This document shows positions 1 through 8,478 of a stretch of DNA of 12,006 bases, piece after piece. The stretch's first letter is position 1, and the number at the start of each line of letters is the position of its first letter. A program made the translations under genes and the position numbers. Source of the DNA: Actinomycetota bacterium (lineage in GTDB: Bacteria > Actinomycetota > Thermoleophilia > Gaiellales > Gaiellaceae); contig PLDP01000146.1 of NCBI GenBank assembly GCA_003136795.1, positions 4,912-16,917 of the forward strand, read 5' to 3'. The notes under the pieces are model-generated. The model was not told the DNA's origin. It saw nothing but the letters and a program-made list of their open reading frames with translations, and did no database searches.

Positions 1-375
1 CTCGACTACGGCACGTTCCAGCCGATCCAGATCGCCGCGACGGTGACGCTGCGGGAAGCGCAGGACTACCCCGCCGAGGTCTGCGAGATCTACCGGCTGC
101 GCCGCGACGCGCTCTGCCGCGGGCTCGACCGTGCCGGCTGGCACGTCGACCCGCCGCTCGGGACGATGTTCGTCTGGGCGGAGATCCCCGAGCGTTTCCG
201 CGATCTCGGGTCGCTGGAGTTCGCGCTGCTCCTGGCGCGCGAGGCGAACGTCGCCGTCAGCCCGGGCATCGGCTTCGGCGACGGCGGCGACGGTCACGTG
301 CGCTTCGCGCTCGTCGAGAACGAGCAGCGGATCGGCCAGGCGACGCGCGCCGTGAAGAAGCTGCTCGAAAGCTGA
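1..375 (+). CDS. AlaC-like PLP-dependent aminotransferase, C-terminal part (5' end outside window)
   Basis: The frame is open from base 1 and ends at TGA 373-375, giving the last 124 residues of a class I/II aminotransferase. The start and the PLP-binding lysine lie outside the window. Visible motifs are [12 protein letters not shown] at the window edge, TMFVWAEIP, and the C-terminal block [10 protein letters not shown] followed by [11 protein letters not shown]. The arginine of VRFAL (codon 301-303) sits where the family has its substrate-carboxylate-binding Arg. These blocks resemble the AlaC/YfdZ group, which transfers amino groups between glutamate and pyruvate. From known chemistry it could act on alanine or related 2-keto acids near the BCAA pathway, but the exact substrate cannot be read from this fragment. 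It converges on ilvD with a 14-base gap that holds no obvious terminator. Confidence 0.85.
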   Translation, partial: LDYGTFQPIQIAATVTLREAQDYPAEVCEIYRLRRDALCRGLDRAGWHVDPPLGTMFVWAEIPERFRDLGSLEFALLLAREANVAVSPGIGFGDGGDGHVRFALVENEQRIGQATRAVKKLLES

Positions 376-389
376 GGCAAGCCTAGGGC

Positions 390-2078
390 TCATTCGGTGC
401 GCGCTCCCTGCGAGGCCGAGCCGACGGTGGCCGCGTACTTCGCGAAGACGCCGCTGGTGTAGCGCGGCTCGGGCTGTGCCCACTCGGCGGCGCGGCGGGC
501 GAGCTCTTCGTCGGAGACCTCGACGTTCAGCTCGCGCGCTTCGACGTCGATCACGATCGAGTCGCCGTCGCGGACGTGCGCGATCGGCCCGCCGCGGAAG
601 GCCTCCGGCGCGATGTGCCCGACCATCAGTCCGTGGGTCGCGCCCGAGAAGCGGCCGTCGGTGATCAGCGCCACCTCGTCGCCGAGCCCCTCTCCCACGA
701 GCGACGCGGTGACGTGGAGCATCTCGCGCATGCCCGGGCCGCCTGCGGGCCCCTCGTAGCGGATCACGACGACGTCGCCGGGCTCGATCGTGCGCGCCTT
801 GACGGCGGCGAAACACGCCTCCTCGGAGTCGAAGACACGCGCGGGCCCGCGATGGTGCAGCCGCTCCTGGCCTGCGAGCTTCACGACGCAACCGTCCGGC
901 GCGAGGTTGCCGCGCAGGATCGCGAGGCCACCCGTCGGCTTCAGCGGCTCGTCCCACGAGACGACCACGTCCTGCCCGGGCCGCTCGTGCACGCCGTCGG
1001 CGACCTGGCGGAGCGTTCGCCCGTCGACCGCCTTGGCGTTTTCGTCCACGACGCCGGCGCGCACGAGCTCGCGCGCCACCAGCGCGACGCCGCCTGCTTT
1101 GAAGAGATCGGTCGCGACGTAGCGGCCGCCCGGCTTGATGTCGGCGACAATCGGCGTGCGCGAGGAGATCGTGTCGAAGTCGTCGATCTCGAGCGGGATC
1201 CCGGCCTCTGCGGCGATCGCGAGCAGGTGCAGCACGCCGTTCGTCGAGCCGCCGGTCGCCGCAATCGCCGCAATCGCGTTCTCGAATGCGGCCCGGGTCA
1301 GCACCTGCGAGGGGCGCGTGTCCTCCTCGACGAGGCGCATCGCCAGCTCGCCCGCGAGCACGGCGGCCTGCGGCTTGCCGGGGTGGTTCGCGGGAATCTC
1401 GTTCAGGCCCGGCGCGCTGACACCGAGGAAATCGAGCGCGGTCGCCATCGTGTTCGCGGTGAAGTGTCCGCCGCATGCTCCTGCTCCCGGGCACGCGACG
1501 CTCTCGAGCGCATGCACCTCGCGGTCGGAGATCTTGCCGGCCGCGTGCGAGCCGACGGCCTCGAAGACGTCCTGGATCGTCACGTCGGCGCCGCGGTAGC
1601 GGCCTGCTTCGATCGAGCCGCTGTAGAAGACGAGGGCCGGCAGGTCGAGCCGTGCGAGCGCCATCACCGCGGCAGGGATCGTCTTGTCGCAGCCGACGAT
1701 GCACACGAGACCGTCGAACAGGTGGCCGCGCGCGACGAGCTCGATCGAGTCGGCGATCACCTCGCGCGAGACGAGTGACGCGCGCATGCCGACGGTGCCC
1801 ATCGTGACGCCGTCGGAGATCGCGATCGTGTTGAACTCGATCGGCGTCCCGCCGGCGCGACGGATGCCCTGCTTCACGTAGCCCGCGAGCAGGCGGTGGT
1901 TCAGGTTGCACGGCATCGTCTCGATCCACGTGGTCGCGACGCCGATCAACGGCTTCGCGAGGTCGGCGTCGGTGAATCCGACGCCCTTCAGCATCGCGCG
2001 CGCCGGCGCGCGGTCGACACCGTCGGTGAGGGCAGCGCTGTGGCGCTTCGCCGGGTGTGTCTTGCCGTAAGGGGTCAT
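390..2078 (-). CDS. ilvD: Dihydroxy-acid dehydratase
   Basis: This 562-residue protein has the usual length for IlvD/Edd dehydratases. It dehydrates 2,3-dihydroxy-isovalerate and 2,3-dihydroxy-3-methylvalerate to the 2-keto acids of valine and isoleucine in the cytoplasm. Three cysteines at the positions expected for Fe-S cluster ligands are visible: Cys57 (TMPCNLNH), Cys130 (VGCDKTIP) and Cys202 (GAGACGGHFTANTM). With all three present a [2Fe-2S] cluster is expected. Other signatures are FNTIAISDGVTMGT, AATGGSTN, GGPGMREML and DGRFSGATHGLMVGHIAPEA. The start ATG (2078-2076) overlaps the thrB stop as ATGA, with AGGAG about 10 nt upstream inside thrB, so translation is probably coupled. It is the last gene of the minus-strand string. 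Confidence 0.97.
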   Translation of the reverse strand: MTPYGKTHPAKRHSAALTDGVDRAPARAMLKGVGFTDADLAKPLIGVATTWIETMPCNLNHRLLAGYVKQGIRRAGGTPIEFNTIAISDGVTMGTVGMRASLVSREVIADSIELVARGHLFDGLVCIVGCDKTIPAAVMALARLDLPALVFYSGSIEAGRYRGADVTIQDVFEAVGSHAAGKISDREVHALESVACPGAGACGGHFTANTMATALDFLGVSAPGLNEIPANHPGKPQAAVLAGELAMRLVEEDTRPSQVLTRAAFENAIAAIAATGGSTNGVLHLLAIAAEAGIPLEIDDFDTISSRTPIVADIKPGGRYVATDLFKAGGVALVARELVRAGVVDENAKAVDGRTLRQVADGVHERPGQDVVVSWDEPLKPTGGLAILRGNLAPDGCVVKLAGQERLHHRGPARVFDSEEACFAAVKARTIEPGDVVVIRYEGPAGGPGMREMLHVTASLVGEGLGDEVALITDGRFSGATHGLMVGHIAPEAFRGGPIAHVRDGDSIVIDVEARELNVEVSDEELARRAAEWAQPEPRYTSGVFAKYAATVGSASQGARTE

Positions 2079-2941
2079 TGAACGTGGGCTCCTGCCTGGG
2101 CCACCCGCAGGGGGAGCACCGTTGTGGACGGGGGGACGGACTCGACGAGCGCGGCGGCGACAGCGTCGACGCGGTCGGGCTCGGCCCAGACGACGACCGA
2201 CGGGCCGGAGCCGGAGAGCGTGACGCCGCTCGCCCCGGCCGGCAGGTCGTCTCTGAGGGCCTGGAGCAGCGGCGACTGGGTGCTGCGGTACTGCTCGTGC
2301 AAACGGTCGTGGAACGCATCGCGCAGCAACGTGGCGCTGCCGCCCGCGATCGCTGCGCCGAGCATCGTCGCCGAGGCGACGGTGACGGCCGCGTCGTGGT
2401 GACTGACCGTGAACGGGAGCCCGCTCCGCGATTGCGCGGTGTTCGTACGTGCCGCGGGAACGACGAGCACCGGCGCGAGCGGCATGTCGGCTGCGATCCG
2501 GGCGGCCTGCGGCCCCGCTTCGCGCGTCCAGGCGACACAGACGCCGCCGTACAGCGCGGCTGCGAGGTTGTCGATGTGGCCTTCGAGCCGCGCGCCTTTC
2601 GTGAGCAACTCGGCCGGATCGGCCTCGAGCCCGGCGGCGGCAACGCCGGCGGCGAGGCCGAGGGCGATTGCGGCGGCACTCGAACCGAGGCCGCGCTCGA
2701 GCGGGATGCGGTTCACGAAGCGGAAGCTGTAGCGCTCGACGGGGACGAAGAGCGCGAACGCGCGCAGCGCAAGGTGGGACGCGTCGCGCGACAACTCGCC
2801 GGCCCCCTCGCCGCTGATCTCGACGCCGAACTCGACCGCGGTCTCCACCTCGAGCTCGTTCCAGAGCTCGAGCGCGGCGGCGGCAGAGTCGAAACCGGGG
2901 CCGAGGTTCGCGGTCGACGCGGGTGCGAGCGCGTGGATCAA
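2075..2941 (-). CDS. thrB: Homoserine kinase (GHMP family), TTG start
   Basis: The protein phosphorylates homoserine with ATP to O-phosphohomoserine, the substrate of ThrC encoded just upstream. It has 288 residues, close to the family norm of about 300. GHMP motif 1 is at the N-terminus (ALAPASTANLGPGFDS), the ATP-binding loop is PLERGLGSSAAAIALG, and the C-terminal motif is TLSGSGPSVVVWAE. No ATG or GTG precedes motif 1. The TTG at 2941-2939 overlaps the thrC stop as TTGA and has GGAGG 7 nt upstream, which decides the start. The frame stays open much further upstream through thrC, but that stretch reads as arginine-rich shadow sequence. The 3' end overlaps ilvD by 4 nt. Confidence 0.94.
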   Translation of the reverse strand: MIHALAPASTANLGPGFDSAAAALELWNELEVETAVEFGVEISGEGAGELSRDASHLALRAFALFVPVERYSFRFVNRIPLERGLGSSAAAIALGLAAGVAAAGLEADPAELLTKGARLEGHIDNLAAALYGGVCVAWTREAGPQAARIAADMPLAPVLVVPAARTNTAQSRSGLPFTVSHHDAAVTVASATMLGAAIAGGSATLLRDAFHDRLHEQYRSTQSPLLQALRDDLPAGASGVTLSGSGPSVVVWAEPDRVDAVAAALVESVPPSTTVLPLRVAQAGAHVQ

Positions 2942-3876
2942 CCGATTGCCTCCAGAACGGCCTCGAGCGTGGCGTCGACCGGATTGGAGCCGCCCTCGTC
3001 GACGGCGCCCGCGTCCTTCAGCCCGTGGCCGGTGAGGATGCAGACGACTGTCGTGCCCTCCACGTCGGGCAAGCGCTCGAGCGCCGCGAGCCCGGCGGCC
3101 GACGCGGGCTCGCAGAACACGCCCTCCTGGTGTGAGAGCAGCTGCCACGCGACCCTCAGCTCGTCTTCGCTGAGCGTGACGACCTCGACACGCCCTGCGC
3201 CGACGAGCTCCGCCACGTGCGCCCCGTGCGCGGGCTCGCTGATCCTGATTGCCGTAGCCCACGTGGTCGCGCGCTCTGCGGCCTGTCCGATGACGAGCCG
3301 CGGCGAGGCGCCGGCTTCGGCGAAGCCCGCGGCGACCGCCGACACGTTGCCGCCGCCGCCGAACGGCAGGGCGACGATGTCGGGCGCGCTCCCGAGCTGC
3401 TCGAGGATCTCGCCGACCACCGACTTCTGCCCTTCGACGCGGTCCGGGTTGAGCGAGTTGACGAGCACGAACCCGTCGCGTTCGCCGAGCTCGCGGCAGA
3501 GCCGCAATGCGTCGTCGAAGCTGCCGCGAATCTCGAAGAGACGCGCTCCCGCGGCGCGCGCTTGTGCGCGTTTGGCCGTCGCGGTCGCTCCGGCCGGCGT
3601 GAGCACGATCGCCTCGAGCCCGGCCCGCGCCGCGTAGGCCGCTGCCGACGCGGCCGTGTTGCCGGTCGACGCGCAGACGACGGCGCGTGCACCGGACTCC
3701 GCTGCGCGCTCGACGGCGACGACCATCCCGCGGTCCTTGAAGCTCCCCGTCGGGTTGAGGCCCTCGCACTTCAGGTGCAGCTCGAGCCCCAGGCGCTCCG
3801 ACAGGCGCCGCGCCGGCACGAGCGGCGTCGAGCCCTCGCCGAGCGAGATCGTGGACGACGTCACGTTCAAGCCCAT
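2938..3876 (-). CDS. thrC: Threonine synthase (PLP-dependent)
   Basis: It converts O-phosphohomoserine to threonine in the last step of threonine synthesis. Its 312 residues make it somewhat short: family members of this type are usually about 350, and the N-terminus here reaches LGEGSTPLV after only about 11 residues. The Schiff-base lysine is Lys47 in NPTGSFKDRGM. ASTGNTAASAAAYAARAG and the glycine loop PFGGGGNVSAVAAG bind PLP, and CILTGHGLKD lies near the C-terminus. The chosen ATG (3876-3874) overlaps the hom stop by 10 nt and has GGAG about 5 nt upstream. The frame is open further upstream but reads as arginine-rich shadow of hom. The last bases overlap thrB as TTGA. Confidence 0.94.
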   Translation of the reverse strand: MGLNVTSSTISLGEGSTPLVPARRLSERLGLELHLKCEGLNPTGSFKDRGMVVAVERAAESGARAVVCASTGNTAASAAAYAARAGLEAIVLTPAGATATAKRAQARAAGARLFEIRGSFDDALRLCRELGERDGFVLVNSLNPDRVEGQKSVVGEILEQLGSAPDIVALPFGGGGNVSAVAAGFAEAGASPRLVIGQAAERATTWATAIRISEPAHGAHVAELVGAGRVEVVTLSEDELRVAWQLLSHQEGVFCEPASAAGLAALERLPDVEGTTVVCILTGHGLKDAGAVDEGGSNPVDATLEAVLEAIG

Positions 3877-5174
3877 CCGAGCTCCGCCACGCCGCGGTCG
3901 GAGATGACGGGCCGCGGGGTCGAGCAGCCGTGGACGTCGTCCAGTTCCCCGACCGCTGCGAGCGCCGCGCGCAGCGCGCCGACCTTCGCCTCGTGCGTGA
4001 CGACGTGCAGCGCGGCGCCGTTTCCGTTCTGGTGCTGCAGCAGGCGCGCGATCGAGATCTCGCGCTCCGCGAGCTCTTCGGCCACGCGCGCGAGCGCGCC
4101 CGGGCGGTCCGCGACGTGCAATCGAAAGTAGAACGGCGAAGTGCTGTCGCCGTCGGGCAGCTTCGGCAGCTGCCGCCATGCGGCGTCGTTCTGCAGGAAG
4201 CCGGTGCCCATCGTCCCGATCACGCTCGTGATGTCGGCGATCACCGCCGACGCCGTCTCGACGCCGCCCGCGCCGGGCCCTTCGAGCGTGATCTCCCTGA
4301 TCGCGTCGCCCTGCAGCATCACGGCGTTGAACGCACCGTCGACCTTGGCGAGCGGATGCTGCTTGTCGACGAACGCGGGCTGGACGGTGACGTCGACCTG
4401 GCCGTCGACGAGCCGCGCTGCGCCGACGAGGCGGATCACCATGTCGAGCTGGCGGGCCGCCGTCACGTCGAGTGCGTCGATCTTCGTGATCCCCGAGTAC
4501 TCCACGTCGGCCAGCTCGACGTGCGAGTTGAAGGCGACGGTGGCGAGGATCGCCATCTTCGCGGCGGCATCGGCACCCGACACGTCGTCGGTCGGGTCGG
4601 CCTCCGCGTAGCCACGCTGCTGGGCGTCGGCCAAGGCTTCGTCGTAGCTCTTGCCGCCCTCCATCTCGGTGAGCACGAAGTTGGTCGTGCCGTTGACGAT
4701 CCCGAGCACGCGGTGCACGTTCGTGACGACGAGCGACTCACGCAGCACCTTGATCACGGGGATGGCGGCACAGACGCTCGCCTCGAACCGCAGCTGCACG
4801 CCCGCTCCGGACGCCGTCGCAAAGAGCTCGACGCCGCGGCGCGCGACGAGCTGCTTGTTCGCCGTCACGACGTTCTTGCCGCGTCGCAGCAGCTCGAGGA
4901 CGTACGTGCCGGCCGGCTCGACGCCGCCCATCACCTCCGCCACGACGGCGATGCCAGGGTCGTCGACGATCTCGGCGAAATCCGTGGTGAGCACCCCACC
5001 CGCAAGTGGGTAGTCACGCTCCTTCCCCGGATCGCGCACGAGCGCCTTCACGACCCGCAACCGATGGCCGGTTGCGCGCTCGATGTCGTCCGCAGACTCG
5101 GTGAGGAGGCGGTTGACTGCCGCGCCGACGGTTCCGTACCCGAGCAGCGCGACCGGTACGTCAACCGACGCCAG
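3867..5174 (-). CDS. hom: Homoserine dehydrogenase with C-terminal ACT domain; probable CTG start
   Basis: It reduces aspartate semialdehyde to homoserine, the branch point to threonine, isoleucine and methionine. From the proposed start the protein has 435 residues, normal for the family. The nucleotide-binding motif GYGTVG is at 12-17, ANKQLVA is near Lys107, and GIVNGTTNF is near 160-166. The catalytic block has Glu191, Asp202 and Lys206, aligned by motif to the acidic pair and lysine of the yeast enzyme. An ACT domain, likely for threonine feedback, spans about 348-411. Start problem: the only ATG/GTG/TTG after the in-frame stop at 5187-5189 is TTG 5060-5058, which would delete the GxGxxG motif. 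CTG 5174-5172 restores the full domain and has AAGGAGG 6 nt upstream. It overlaps ilvC by 14 nt. The gene itself is certain; the start is inferred. Confidence 0.9.
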   Translation of the reverse strand: MASVDVPVALLGYGTVGAAVNRLLTESADDIERATGHRLRVVKALVRDPGKERDYPLAGGVLTTDFAEIVDDPGIAVVAEVMGGVEPAGTYVLELLRRGKNVVTANKQLVARRGVELFATASGAGVQLRFEASVCAAIPVIKVLRESLVVTNVHRVLGIVNGTTNFVLTEMEGGKSYDEALADAQQRGYAEADPTDDVSGADAAAKMAILATVAFNSHVELADVEYSGITKIDALDVTAARQLDMVIRLVGAARLVDGQVDVTVQPAFVDKQHPLAKVDGAFNAVMLQGDAIREITLEGPGAGGVETASAVIADITSVIGTMGTGFLQNDAAWRQLPKLPDGDSTSPFYFRLHVADRPGALARVAEELAEREISIARLLQHQNGNGAALHVVTHEAKVGALRAALAAVGELDDVHGCSTPRPVISDRGVAELGWA

Positions 5175-6156
5175 CGGTCTCCTCCTTCACGTTCAACGCG
5201 CGCAGGCGTGCGCCGACCTGCTCGATCTGCGTCTCGGCGAGCTTCGCGCGGTACACGTCGAGCGAGGGCTGACCGCGATCCATCTCGGCGATCCAGTCGC
5301 GCGCGAACGAACCGTCACGGATCGAGGCGAGGACGGCGCGCATGTTCTCGCGCACGTGCTCGTCGACGACCTTCGGCCCGACGGCGTGCGACCCGTACTC
5401 GGCGGTGTCGGAGATCGAGAAGTGCATGCGCTCGATGCCGCCCTCCCAGATCAGGTCGGTGATCAGCTTCAGCTCGTGCAGGCACTCGTAGTAGGCGACC
5501 TCGGGCTGGTAGCCGGCCTCGACGAGCGTCTCGAACCCGAGCTGGATCAGCTGCGTGACGCCGCCGCAGAGCACGGTCTGCTCGCCGAACAGGTCGGTCT
5601 CCGTCTCTTCCGCGAACGACGTGACGACCATGCCTGCGCGCGCAGCGCCAAGAGCGGCGCCGTAGGCGAAGGCAAGCTCCTGGGCCTGACCGCTCGCGTC
5701 CTGCGCGACGGCGACCACCGCCGGCGTGCCGTAGCCCTCCGTGTAGAGGCGGCGGACGACGTGGCCCGGCCCCTTCGGCGCGACCATGATCACGTCGTGT
5801 CCTGCCGGCGGCGCGATGCGGCCGTAGTGGACGTTGAAGCCGTGCGCGAAGAGCAGCGCCGCGCCCGGTTCGAGGTTCGGTGCGACCTCCTCCTCATAAA
5901 GAGACGGCTGTGCGCCGTCGGGAACAAGGAAGGCAACGAGCTGCGCGCCCCGGACGGCGTCGGCGACGGAGCGGACGGTGAGCCCGGCCTCCTCCGCTGC
6001 GGCCGCCGAAGCGCTGCCCGCGCGGAGGCCGACCTCGACCTCGACGCCCGAGTCGCGCAGGTTGAGCGCGTGCGCGTGTCCCTGGCTGCCGTACCCGAGG
6101 ACGGCGACTTTGCCGTTCAGAAGGTCGACGTTCCCACTCTTGAAGATCTCGGCCAC
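5161..6156 (-). CDS. ilvC: Ketol-acid reductoisomerase, class I, GTG start
   Basis: It isomerises and reduces acetolactate and acetohydroxybutyrate to the dihydroxy acids used by IlvD, with Mg2+ and a nicotinamide cofactor. At 331 residues it is a short (class I) enzyme. The Rossmann motif is [17 protein letters not shown] (21-37). The cofactor loop GLRAGSAS has Ser48 and Ser50, which in this family favours NADPH. Catalytic residues by motif are His105, Lys128 (APKGPGH), Asp188 and Glu192 (ETDLFGEQ), Glu224 and Glu228 ([11 protein letters not shown]) and Ser249 (SISDTAEYG). The start GTG (6156-6154) has AAAGGAA about 5 nt upstream and lies 11 nt after the ilvN stop. The end carries the Shine-Dalgarno sequence for hom. 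Confidence 0.96.
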   Translation of the reverse strand: MAEIFKSGNVDLLNGKVAVLGYGSQGHAHALNLRDSGVEVEVGLRAGSASAAAAEEAGLTVRSVADAVRGAQLVAFLVPDGAQPSLYEEEVAPNLEPGAALLFAHGFNVHYGRIAPPAGHDVIMVAPKGPGHVVRRLYTEGYGTPAVVAVAQDASGQAQELAFAYGAALGAARAGMVVTSFAEETETDLFGEQTVLCGGVTQLIQLGFETLVEAGYQPEVAYYECLHELKLITDLIWEGGIERMHFSISDTAEYGSHAVGPKVVDEHVRENMRAVLASIRDGSFARDWIAEMDRGQPSLDVYRAKLAETQIEQVGARLRALNVKEETAGVG

Positions 6157-6167
6157 GTTGGTTCCTT

Positions 6168-6683
6168 TCAGACTTGGACGGAGGGAGTTGTGGTGCGGCC
6201 ACCCGCGCTCGGGCGGCGAAGCCCGACCCGGCCCGTGCGCACGAGCTCGCGCACACCGTAGGGGCGAACCAGTTCTTCGAATGCCTCGACCTCGTCGGGA
6301 CGCCCGACGAACTCGAAGGTGATCGCGTCGCGGCCGACGTCGGCCACGCGTGCGCCTGCGACCTGGCTGAGCGCGACGAGCTCGGCGCGCTTGTCGGTGG
6401 AGACGCTGACGGTGAAGAGCGCGAGCTCACGCTCGACGGCCTCTTCGGGCCGCAGCTCCGTCACACGGAGGACGTTGACGAGCTTGTGCATCTGCTTCTC
6501 GATCTGCTCGAGCGAGTGCTCGTTGCAGTCGACGCGCAGCGTCAGGCGCGAGATGTCGGCGTGCTCGGTCGGCCCGACGGCGAGGCTCTGGATGTTGTAG
6601 CCGCGCCGCGAGAAGAGCTGCGAGACCCGCGCCAGCGCGCCCGGCTTGTTCTCCAGCCTGACGGAGATCGTATGTGCGCTCAA
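6168..6683 (-). CDS. ilvN: Acetolactate synthase small (regulatory) subunit, TTG start
   Basis: This 171-residue protein is the valine-sensing regulatory partner of IlvB and acts in a complex with it. The N-terminal ACT domain covers about residues 4-76 and shows [20 protein letters not shown] and the following NIQSLAVG, the typical effector-binding region. The C-terminal half ends in the family block [18 protein letters not shown]. Its length fits the usual 160-175. The start is TTG (6683-6681) with GGGAG 5 nt upstream; no ATG lies close enough to preserve the ACT domain. It follows ilvB after a 64-base gap with a strong hairpin, and precedes ilvC by 11 bases. A short polar tail after the conserved end is ordinary. 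Confidence 0.95.
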   Translation of the reverse strand: MSAHTISVRLENKPGALARVSQLFSRRGYNIQSLAVGPTEHADISRLTLRVDCNEHSLEQIEKQMHKLVNVLRVTELRPEEAVERELALFTVSVSTDKRAELVALSQVAGARVADVGRDAITFEFVGRPDEVEAFEELVRPYGVRELVRTGRVGLRRPSAGGRTTTPSVQV

Positions 6684-6693
6684 GCCCGCTCCC

Positions 6694-6714
6694 GGCGCCG
6701 GCCAAGCCGGCGCC
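6694..6714 (-). promoter_or_regulatory. Perfect hairpin in the ilvB-ilvN gap
   Basis: A 9-bp perfect stem (GGCGCCGGC with GCCGGCGCC) closes on a 3-base loop between ilvB and ilvN. On the transcribed minus strand it ends about 10 bases before the ilvN TTG start and abuts its Shine-Dalgarno sequence. No U-tract follows, so it is not a standard intrinsic terminator. It could set the ratio of large to small subunit by affecting ilvN translation, or protect or process the mRNA; that role is inference. A weaker 5-bp inverted repeat (GAGCC/GGCTC) at 6737-6749 spans the ilvB stop. Confidence 0.6.
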
Positions 6715-6747
6715 TCCGCTCTTTGGAGCCTCCGTCGAGCCTACGGC

Positions 6748-8478
6748 TCATGCCCGCACCTCCTCTTCGGGCGCTTCCATCACGTCGATGGCGGCGGCAC
6801 CGGCCGGGACCATCGGGAAGACCTTCTCCTCCGGATCGCAGCGCACGTCGACGACGGCGCTGCGGCCGGCGTTGAACGCCGCGCTCAGCGCATCCTCGAG
6901 CTGCTCCTCGTTCTCGACCGTGAAGCCCGCGCAGCCGTAGGCCTCCGCGAGCTGTGCGTAGTCGGGCACGGCGTGCGTCAAGTGCGTCTGCGCAAAGCGC
7001 TCGTCGTAGAACATCTCCTGCCACTGCCGCACCATCCCGAGCCAGCCGTTGTTGAGCACGACCGCCACGATCGGCAGCCGCTCGAGCGCCGCGGTCGCGA
7101 GCTCCTGGCAGGTCATCTGGAAGCACCCGTCCCCGTCGATGCAGACGACGGTGGCGTCGGGCCGTGCCGCCTTGGCGCCGATCGCGGCCGGCAGCCCGTA
7201 GCCCATCGTCCCGAGGCCGCCGGAGGTGATGAACGACCGCGGCCGGTCGCAGACGAGGTACTGCATCGCCCACATCTGATGCTGGCCGACGCCCGTCGTC
7301 CAGATGATGTCGTCACGATCCCCGGCGAGGTCGCGGAGTGCCTCGACCGCGGTTTGCGGCTTCAGTTGCCCGTCCGCCTTCGCATAGCGGAACGGGAACC
7401 GCGCGCGCCAATCCTCGAGCTGACGCAGCCAGGGGTCACGAGTGGCGCTACCGTCTGCGGCAACGGCGCGCACCTCCTCGGCGAGCTGCGCCAGCGCGAG
7501 CTTGAGCGGACCGACGACCGGGATCTCCGCGTGGCGGATCTTCCCGACCTCGGCCGCATCGATGTCGAAATGGATCACCTTCGCGCCCGGGGCGAAGGCG
7601 GAGAGCTTGCCCGTGACGCGGTCGTCGAAGCGGGAGCCGACCGCGATCACGAGATCGGCCTTGTTCAGCGCCCAGTTCGCGAACTTGGAGCCGTGCATGC
7701 CGGGCGCCCCGTAGTTGAGCGGGTGCGAGTCGGGCAGGCAGCCCTTGCCCATCAGCGTCACGACCGCAGGCAGCTTCGCCGAGTCCACGAGGGCTCGGAG
7801 CTCGACGCACGCGTCGGCGTTCAGCACGCCGCCGCCCGCGTAGATGATCGGCCGCTCCGACGCGGCGATCGCCAACGCCGCTTCGCGGATCTGCCGCGCG
7901 TGAACCTTGTGCGGGGGCTTCCAGCCCGGCAGGTCGACGTCGTCCGGGTAGGCGAAGTCGAACTCGGCTTCCTGCACGTCCTTGGCGACGTCGACGAGCA
8001 CCGGGCCTTGCCGGCCCGTGCGCGCGACGTGGAACGCGGCCCTGAGGACGCCCGGCAGCTCCTCGACGTCCTGAACGAGCCACGAATGCTTGACGATCGG
8101 CATCGTGATGCCGGTGGCGTCGATCTCCTGGAACGCGTCGGTGCCGATCAGCGACGAGCGCACCTGGCCGGTGATGCAGACGAGCGGAGTCGAGTCCATC
8201 CACGCGTCGGCGATCGGGGTGACCAGGTTCGTCGCCCCCGGCCCCGAGGTGGCGATGGCGACGCCCACCTTCCCCGAAGCGCGCGCGTAACCCTCTGCCA
8301 TGTGGCCGGCGCCCTGTTCGTGGCGGGCAAGCACGTGCCGCACGGAGGTCCCACGCGCGATCGCGTCGTAGGTCGGCAGGATCGCGCCGCCGGGGATCCC
8401 GAATGCGACGTCGACCCCCTCGAGCTCGAGCGAGCGCAGGATCGCGTCCGATCCGAGCATCCGGGTGCCGCGGGTCAA
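6748..8478 (-). CDS. ilvB: Acetolactate synthase large (catalytic) subunit, probable TTG start
   Basis: This ThDP-, Mg2+- and FAD-dependent enzyme condenses pyruvate with pyruvate or 2-ketobutyrate, the first common step of BCAA synthesis. It has 576 residues from the chosen start, the normal length. The ThDP-activating glutamate is Glu54 in ARHEQGAGHMAEGYAR. The FAD region includes GSRFDDRVTGKL. The ThDP/Mg motif runs from GDG (449-451) to NN (476-477), followed by GWLGMVRQWQ. Start choice: TTG 8478-8476 overlaps the upstream stop as TTGA and has GAGG about 7 nt before it. GTG 8484 has that GAGG only 1 nt away, and ATG 8460 has no Shine-Dalgarno sequence. The protein is certain; the exact start is inferred. 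Confidence 0.96.
   Translation of the reverse strand: MTRGTRMLGSDAILRSLELEGVDVAFGIPGGAILPTYDAIARGTSVRHVLARHEQGAGHMAEGYARASGKVGVAIATSGPGATNLVTPIADAWMDSTPLVCITGQVRSSLIGTDAFQEIDATGITMPIVKHSWLVQDVEELPGVLRAAFHVARTGRQGPVLVDVAKDVQEAEFDFAYPDDVDLPGWKPPHKVHARQIREAALAIAASERPIIYAGGGVLNADACVELRALVDSAKLPAVVTLMGKGCLPDSHPLNYGAPGMHGSKFANWALNKADLVIAVGSRFDDRVTGKLSAFAPGAKVIHFDIDAAEVGKIRHAEIPVVGPLKLALAQLAEEVRAVAADGSATRDPWLRQLEDWRARFPFRYAKADGQLKPQTAVEALRDLAGDRDDIIWTTGVGQHQMWAMQYLVCDRPRSFITSGGLGTMGYGLPAAIGAKAARPDATVVCIDGDGCFQMTCQELATAALERLPIVAVVLNNGWLGMVRQWQEMFYDERFAQTHLTHAVPDYAQLAEAYGCAGFTVENEEQLEDALSAAFNAGRSAVVDVRCDPEEKVFPMVPAGAAAIDVMEAPEEEVRA

Noticed and set aside
2057..3637. 526-codon plus-strand frame opposite thrB and thrC
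   Set aside because: Antisense shadow; the minus strand carries complete GHMP and PLP enzyme motifs.
3867..5060. Shorter hom starting at TTG 5060
   Set aside because: It would delete the GYGTVG nucleotide-binding motif that is present in frame directly upstream.
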